In this document: piece after piece, positions 19,935 to 23,757 of the stretch
Position numbering within the stretch: position 1 is the stretch's first letter
How the letters are laid out: the number at the start of each line of letters is the position of its first letter
From: Saccoglossus kowalevskii
Lineage: Eukaryota; Hemichordata; Enteropneusta; Harrimaniidae
Length of the DNA stretch: 23,757 nucleotides
Reading direction: 5' to 3'
NCBI RefSeq assembly: GCF_000003605.2
Contig: NW_003130356.1
Span: 222,506 to 246,262, forward strand
Position numbers and translations under genes: made by a program
The notes under the pieces: generated by a model
Databases searched by the model: none
What the model was told of the DNA's origin: nothing
The model's input: only the letters and a program-made list of their open reading frames with translations

Positions 19935-21413
19935 CTGCATAACAAGAAGCTTTGAAATGTCCAAAAACTAATTAGTATATATAACAATTGAAATAAAACT
20001 AGTAAATATAAATAGATGTAAAGGATTCATAGGATATAGAAATAGTAAGAATATCTTAAAGCCCGTTTCGAGCATTCATACATTTACAGATCAACAAAAA
20101 ATTAGCTATTTGGCAAAAATGAGCACTTGAATAAAGATTCTAAGGCTATGGTGTCTAAAACAGTCGTATGATTTTGCAGCAGTAAATATAAAAATATATC
20201 ATAGTTTCACGAATTGCAATATTAATATCGCCCCCTAAATCTAGTACTTATTGTTTTTGATTAAAAGTGTTTGGTTGGTTTCAGTTAGTACGCTCAATAA
20301 GGCATAGTATGTGTTTGATTCTTGTCATTTGTTCATTGAATTGACAGACGACTTACGGACATGAAGGGTCAGCTCCAAGATGAAAAAAATATTACCAGCG
20401 GTTTTGTTTTTTCTATGTTACATCTTGAAACGAGACTATACTTTTGCTCATGGTCCAGCGAATGCACTTGAATATCTGGGGCCTCATCGCCAACGTCCAG
20501 CGTAACATCAGAGTATGTCCATCCATTGACAGCAATTTGGTTTATGATCTGAAGGCGAATATTTACATAATGTTAATTAATCACGTCAGTGTGCTGAATT
20601 AGCACATGTTTAATACTGATTAACGCTCTTGTGATTTAGAATGTTCGGACACTGACAGCCATATATCAGTGTTAGTTCGTTGCAGTGGGCGATGTGATTT
20701 GCTTGAGAATGGATACATCATGAGTGATGCTACAATGTCAGAAATACAGAACGAGTGTAGTATATTTCATTGTTTTCGTGGAATTTACAAATACTATATG
20801 AAATCATTAAATACATGCATGCGACTTGCTTTTCTGTTTATTCAATATTTCTTTTTGCAGCTTTCAAAACCAAACGACTTGTACAGGAATTGTAATAATT
20901 GTGAGAGTGTATTGAATAATTGATGTTCTCAAGTTTGCGATCCGAATATATTTCTCAATATAAAGGCAATGGTGAAGACCTTATTACTAATAATAGATCG
21001 GTATTTACATCTTCAGTGCGCACTGAAATTAGGACAACATTAGACACTTTAAAATATTTTTTATGAAAAACACAATGGTGATAACTAATAGAGCAACGGT
21101 CGAGTAGACAGACAGCAAAGGAGTAATGGATGACCATATAACACCATGAAGGACTAGTCGCACATAAGAATGTACAATATTCATTACATACCTTTTGATC
21201 AGTGTGATATTTACGCATTAACTCTTCCATTAATGGTTCCTTTGATTTTTTAAACTCGACGTTATAGTTGACAAATGACTTTTCCCATGCTCACCATGTA
21301 CAATGTTGTAAAACGTGTATCATGTACTTTGAGTTTTTCGCTCAATTCCAGGGCAATATTGGCCAGATATTCTTTCATTTTGACCACTATTTTCAAAACA
21401 AGGTCGCGGTCAT
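19707..21413 (-). CDS. Iodothyronine-deiodinase-like selenoprotein, partial
   Basis: Three minus-strand coding pieces are seen: 21192-21413 (uncertain, with a frame change), 20357-20548 and 19707-19934. The protein has the deiodinase order: an APD motif, a beta strand KPLVIFF, the active-site loop WSUPFM with an in-frame UGA (20369-20371), then SAEFLIVYQLEAHPSDGF, which is the deiodinase-specific EAHPSDG signature, and QHKTIEEKIDAA. Deiodinases are thioredoxin-fold selenoenzymes that remove iodine from thyroid-hormone-like iodothyronines, usually at membranes. Substrate specificity cannot be read from this sequence. The last roughly 50 residues and the SECIS element were not located, so the gene may be incomplete, extend further left, or be degenerate. 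Confidence 0.85.
20357..20548 (-). CDS. Deiodinase exon with the selenocysteine UGA
   Basis: The exon has 64 codons in phase 0, with acceptor CGCCTTCAG (AG at 20549-20550) and donor GTAAGT (20351-20356). It starts IINQIAVNGWTYSDV, then DEAPDIQVHSLDHEQKYSL, and ends PLVIFFSSWSUPFMS. The UGA is codon 60, at the place of the catalytic Sec in the usual NFGSCTUPPF motif of the family. The surrounding motif differs: a Trp replaces the Cys found two residues before Sec, and one Pro is absent. Standard gene callers would stop at this UGA. Confidence 0.88.
21192..21413 (-). CDS. Probable 5' deiodinase exon with frame change
   Basis: Read on the minus strand, one frame encodes RDLVLKIVVKMKEYLANIA and LELSEKLKVHD up to LYMVS (to about 21289). 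The next frame continues with WEKSFVNYNVEFKKSKEPL and MEELMRKYHTDQK to a good donor GTATGT (21186-21191) in phase 0, which fits the next exon. One extra base near 21288 separates the two frames. A donor-like GTGAGC at 21289-21294 offers another explanation: the first part may splice directly to 20548, also in phase 0. Candidate starts are the Met at 21378 or that at 21230. The acceptor near 21414 is weak. Homology was not verified. Confidence 0.5.
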
Positions 21414-22383
21414 CTTACACAGCTTGTCGCTGCTTTGATTGCATGGCTGTATGTACGAAAACAATATCGTTATGGTCAGTGTTGATTACACAAGTTATTA
21501 TGAAGTTTGAACATTTACAGCGATGAATATTGTTGCTATATGTGAGAATGGAAACAAACCGAGTGTGAACTAGTTTTAAAATAATCACCTAATTGATCAA
21601 TCACCTAATTGTTCAAATATAATCATTCAATTAATTGAAGTTAATCACTTCTTTCTTTAGTCTGTCCTTATCTATTTGTCAAATCCATTTACTATTATAA
21701 ATCCACATACTTATGCAATAACATCCTGTGTTTGGAAAATCACATACTTTTATTTTAATATACTTTTACAAACTGTGCCTTTTATTGTAATGTGATTTGT
21801 AGCGATTGCAATTCTCGTATTGGAGCTAGGCTTATGTAGCGCTTTCTAGTCACAACTGCAGTAATATTCACCAACTCACTCGGGCTGTGCGGTTAGAGAC
21901 ATTCGATAAGCACTTATATATCGTGGTCTTCGCCGCTGTACGCACGCCACCTTTATGTTGGAGTTTGTTACTTATTTTGTTTTGGTAGTTTATCTATATA
22001 CTATTATTATTTTATTCACTGAGAGAATATGGTGTTGATATGCACCTACAAATCAAGCAGTATCCAACTCGGTTCAGTGTTCTGATGCCAAATGTGGCCT
22101 CGTGTGGTGTACGGCTGTGGCCCGGGGATGCACAGCGTGGCGCCGGATTTGTTTATAAAGGTAATTCTTTGTCAAGCCAAAATTGCTGAAATTATAAGTT
22201 TAAAAATTCATGAAGGTAAAAAAGTGCCCATGATAAAACTCAAGCACTGCCCTTGAGCTCTTCCAAATTGTTTATTTGTGAGTATACACGCACTCAGCTC
22301 TGCCATGCTTTCCTGGGAGATTGCCATCTACGATTAAGAGCCACAATTTCTGTTTTAAGATTTATTTGGTATAATAATAGTAT
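21414..22383. other. No gene accepted
   Basis: The stretch is AT-rich. A GC-richer patch at 22055-22160 has an open plus-strand frame ending at a GT, but I see no homology. There are short direct repeats (ATCACCTAATTG) near 21587 and 21601. Confidence 0.35.
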
Positions 22384-22490
22384 AAATGTTCACCCCAGTA
22401 GCGGTGGCCACACATTTTCAGAGACTTCCAGATTTGCCTTAGTTGACAAATGAGCTCTTCACGCCCACCTCTGTTAAGGTGAACATTTGT
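22384..22490. repeat. Inverted repeat element
   Basis: AAATGTTCACC at the left end and GGTGAACATTT at the right end are exact reverse complements. Imperfect pairing continues inwards through AGCGGTGG / CCACCTCTGTT. This is a small foldback element of about 107 bp. Confidence 0.55.
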
Positions 22491-22645
22491 AATGTCTTCC
22501 ACTCACTCTCATGGATCTAAGTACGCAATGGAATAATAGCCACACCCATATATCAGAAAACTCAGATATAATTTTAAATATGATAAGACACAAGAAGCGG
22601 CGTTAGAAGTCAAACCTTGCAAAACATAACATGCATGGTTAAATA

Positions 22646-22692
22646 AGAAGATAAATAACCCATGAAATACATGAATGGGTCGAAATAACATA
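22646..22692. repeat. Direct repeat copy 1 (partner 23623-23673)
   Basis: The two copies share AGAAGATAA, then AACCCATGAAATACAT (with one change), then GAAATAAC. They lie about 1 kb apart in direct orientation. Confidence 0.6.
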
Positions 22693-22778
22693 TATTATTA
22701 TACATCTGTCACCGTAACGCCACGAGTTACAGTGTGCCGTAATGTTGCGGTATTTTACGGGGTATTTTCATCCTACCA
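22692..22778. repeat. Dispersed repeat copy 2 (partner at 3481-3550)
   Basis: It shares ATTATACATCTGTCAC at the left and GGGTATTTTCATCCTACCA at the right with the copy in SLX1 intron 4. It follows directly after the 22646-22692 repeat. Confidence 0.7.
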
Positions 22779-23622
22779 ATGATTGGTGATGTTCGGTTAC
22801 TGGCAAGGCCGAAGCTGTTGCATGTACTACTTAACATATAACATTTGCTGACAAAACCTTAAACTGTCTGAATACTGTCTGAATCTTAAATTTGATATTG
22901 TAACTGTGTAAAGCCTGCTTATTGAAATTGAGAGGGTCCCCACAGAACTGACACTAGACAGGGGGTTCTTTCACTGGCTTTAATTCCTCTCAAAATAATT
23001 ACAAGAAATAAAGCACAGAAAAATACAATGATTTCTGCAACACAACAACGGAGAAATACAGGAGTCTTGCTTGCAGAGAAACGTTGTTATTCCGGAGGGC
23101 ACCGCTGAAAGTAGGAGATCGCAGAGCAGTTCATGCAAGTCTCACAGAATGATGGCTGAAGCCTGTATCACTTGTCGTACAACATCTTAGCAGCAACACA
23201 CAGGATACAAAGTTGAAATGATAGATTCCAACTGTCCCCAATCTGTCCAATTTATTAGCATAAATGGCGCGAATTCAGTGACACCACCTGGGTTCCACAT
23301 GAGCCAAGCAGAATGTGATCTTGCTAGTAGATGTGTCACGTAGGCAAGTCAATATATCATAAACATTTTTTGTTATTCAAATAACAGCACACCTGGTAGA
23401 TTCCTACTGTCCTTCCAGCGTTGAAATTATGTATGACAGTTATCACACGGCAATGCACACCGTTTTTGGCCATTAGTCCATGCACACTTCTAATTGCAGG
23501 GTTTGAGGTAATATGACAAAAACATAAAATAAAGGATGCTTACAGATATAATTGACGAGGAACTGACAAACTAGACAAAAAAAACAGGAAAATTCAAATT
23601 TAAACAAATATGGATAGATACA
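22779..23622. other. No gene accepted
   Basis: The plus-strand frame from about 23029 to 23153 is open and reads CRETLLFRRAPLKVGDRRAV, then stops at TGA. It could be a transposon remnant, but I cannot assign it to a family. Confidence 0.3.
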
Positions 23623-23673
23623 TGAGAAGATAATTAATACCCATGAAATACATAAATCAATGGAAATAACGTA
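23623..23673. repeat. Direct repeat copy 2 (partner 22646-22692)
   Basis: It contains AGAAGATAATTAATACCCAT and GAAATACATAAATC, closely related to the partner copy. Confidence 0.6.
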
Positions 23674-23757
23674 CATGATGCTTTGACTTGGCTGTATTCA
23701 ACTGCACTACCGACTAGCGTTCTAACTCAAGTCGTCTGACCAAATAATTATTATTGG

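Noticed and set aside
22055-22160. GC-richer open frame on the plus strand ending at a GT, resembling a ligand-gated channel segment (EYGVDMHLQI)
   Set aside because: The similarity ends after a few residues, and no further exon was found.

Overview
The window is nuclear DNA of an animal, most likely a marine invertebrate. The genes are split by canonical GT-AG introns, the sequence is AT-rich with long poor-in-genes stretches, tRNA genes lack an encoded CCA, and there are many short palindromic elements. I cannot name the species. No bacterial-type operons, insertion sequences or CRISPR arrays are visible.

Layout. A minisatellite occupies the left edge (1-113). The 3' terminal exon of an unidentified plus-strand gene lies at 914-982, with a clear poly(A) site near 1335. 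A complete five-exon SLX1 gene runs on the minus strand from its ATG at 8462 to its stop at 3390. It predicts 274 residues with a GIY-YIG nuclease domain and a C-terminal zinc-binding RING-like domain; introns 1, 2 and 4 carry repeats. Upstream of SLX1 is a roughly 0.9 kb segment (8537-9450) carrying a minus-strand tRNA-Val(AAC). It is duplicated in direct orientation at 12342-13229, where the tRNA copy has decayed. The interval between the two contains a second, unrelated block duplication (10293-10982 and 11345-11512).

From 13.2 to 19.6 kb I see almost only intergenic sequence and mobile-element remnants, including a TTAA-flanked palindromic element, a strong hairpin and one orphan exon-like ORF on the minus strand. 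At 19.7-21.4 kb is the most notable feature: part of a minus-strand iodothyronine-deiodinase-like selenoprotein gene. Two exons are well supported, and an in-frame UGA sits exactly where the family has its catalytic selenocysteine. A third, more 5' exon region is coding-like but changes frame in the middle. The last C-terminal exon and the SECIS element could not be found by eye. The right end (21.5-23.76 kb) contains repeats only.

The genes do not form a functional unit. SLX1 is a DNA-repair nuclease subunit that works with SLX4, the deiodinase-like protein belongs to the thioredoxin-fold selenoenzymes, and the tRNA is for translation. Confidence is high for SLX1 and the intact tRNA, good for the deiodinase core, and low for the orphan exon and the 5' terminal fragment.
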